DNA of 64,000 bases from Paenibacillus profundus (GTDB taxonomy: Bacteria > Bacillota > Bacilli > Paenibacillales > Paenibacillaceae). Positions 63,724-64,000 of this stretch are shown piece by piece. Made by a program: the position numbers and the translations under genes. The notes below the pieces were generated by a model. The model worked only from the letters and a program-made list of their open reading frames with translations. It was not told where the DNA came from and did not search any database. How positions within the stretch are numbered: position 1 is the stretch's first letter; each line of letters starts with the position of its first letter. The stretch lies in contig NZ_JAJNBZ010000019.1 in assembly GCF_021369635.1 (NCBI RefSeq), forward strand, positions 1-64,000, given 5' to 3'.

Positions 63724-64000
63724 ATGAAAATGGTTCCCTTTCATAATGAGTGTATAAGAATAGACAAATCATTGATTCCCGAGGAAAAGGATCGTACATG
63801 GGAGAACATGTATCGCGGGCGATGGTCGCACGATAAAGTCGTACGTACTACGCACGGCGTCAATTGTACGGGATCCTGCAGTTGGAAGGTATTTGTGAAG
63901 AACGGAATTATTACATGGGAAAATCAGCAGATAGATTATCCATCATGCGGTCCGGATATGCCTGAATTTGAACCGCGCGGTTGCCCGCGCGGCGCTTCGA
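63724..64000 (+). CDS. narG: Respiratory nitrate reductase alpha subunit NarG (5' end only)
   Basis: The window ends inside this gene. The visible 92 codons include WENMYRGRWSHDKVVRTTHG, VNCTGSCSWKVFVKNG and FEPRGCPRGAS, all NarG landmarks; these residues begin the 4Fe-4S-binding and molybdenum-cofactor region. Full-length NarG is about 1200 residues and reduces nitrate to nitrite in anaerobic respiration. The first 25 residues are unusual (MKMVPFHNECIRIDKS). No good ribosome site precedes ATG 63724 or 63730, so the exact start is unclear. A TTG at 63693 in another frame (KKRGISPYRNENGSLS) raises the possibility of a frameshift near the start. Confidence 0.85.
   Translation, partial: MKMVPFHNECIRIDKSLIPEEKDRTWENMYRGRWSHDKVVRTTHGVNCTGSCSWKVFVKNGIITWENQQIDYPSCGPDMPEFEPRGCPRGAS

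Noticed and set aside
1..64000. CRISPR arrays, tRNA, rRNA and riboswitches
   Set aside because: No regularly spaced repeats, cloverleaf-like genes, rRNA segments or recognisable riboswitch leaders were seen by eye; covariance searches would be needed to exclude small ones.

Overview
The window looks like a chromosome segment of a Paenibacillus-type Firmicute. Supporting this are the strong AAGGAGG ribosome sites, a very high share of transport and regulatory genes, YesM/YesN-type kinase-regulator pairs, Btr-type AraC regulators fused to siderophore-binding domains, ABC importers without their own ATPase, a Cse60-type sporulation protein, and DUF5696 and DUF6886 genes. No rRNA, tRNA or CRISPR array was seen. 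Genus-level placement is an inference from gene content.

Layout. (1) 0-7 kb: probable 3' end of a group II intron, an LCP cell-wall ligase, a duplicated beta-propeller, and several decayed genes (hydrolase, GNAT, an interrupted unknown, a Nudix domain missing its N-terminus). (2) 5.7-25.2 kb: an iron-responsive region. Fur-box-like palindromes lie before an AraC regulator, a methyltransferase/saccharopine-dehydrogenase-like gene pair, two Btr-like AraC/binding-protein regulators, a FecCD-type siderophore importer, an ABC exporter, and a Crp/Fnr gene followed by fumC. A LuxR regulator, an AbrB-like regulator and an MFS exporter lie among them. (3) 25.3-32.7 kb: a MITE-like repeat, then an LplABC-like sugar importer with its YesM/YesN two-component system. 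(4) 32.7-42 kb: small housekeeping and accessory genes (Cse60, L25, methionine aminopeptidase, Gfo/Idh oxidoreductase, P-loop kinase, GNAT, Nudix, SUKH), with more broken genes at 36.4-38.3 kb. (5) 42.7-59.4 kb: a LacI-controlled beta-glucan operon. It has two solute-binding proteins (one a 994-residue carbohydrate-binding fusion), two permease pairs, an NHL/YIP1 membrane protein, a DUF5696 protein, and cytoplasmic GH16 and GH2 hydrolases. (6) 59.4-64 kb: a GNAT, a TetR regulator with an 18-bp operator, a Ca2+-type P-type ATPase, and the start of narG.

How the genes work together. In the iron region, low iron would relieve Fur repression. That would raise siderophore uptake (importer, with a shared ATPase encoded elsewhere), substrate-sensing activators, exporters, a possible small-molecule cassette (methyltransferase plus NAD(P)-dependent dehydrogenase), and the iron-independent fumarase FumC. 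In the glucan region, LacI repression through near-identical operators would be relieved by an imported oligosaccharide. The importers would bring laminari-oligosaccharides inside for GH16 and GH2 to cleave, and the NHL/YIP1 and DUF5696 proteins would form an unexplained membrane-associated part.

Most likely undescribed material: the Fur-linked methyltransferase/dehydrogenase cassette, the Fur-Crp-FumC unit, and the membrane-anchored NHL/YIP1 plus DUF5696 pair inside a glucan import operon.
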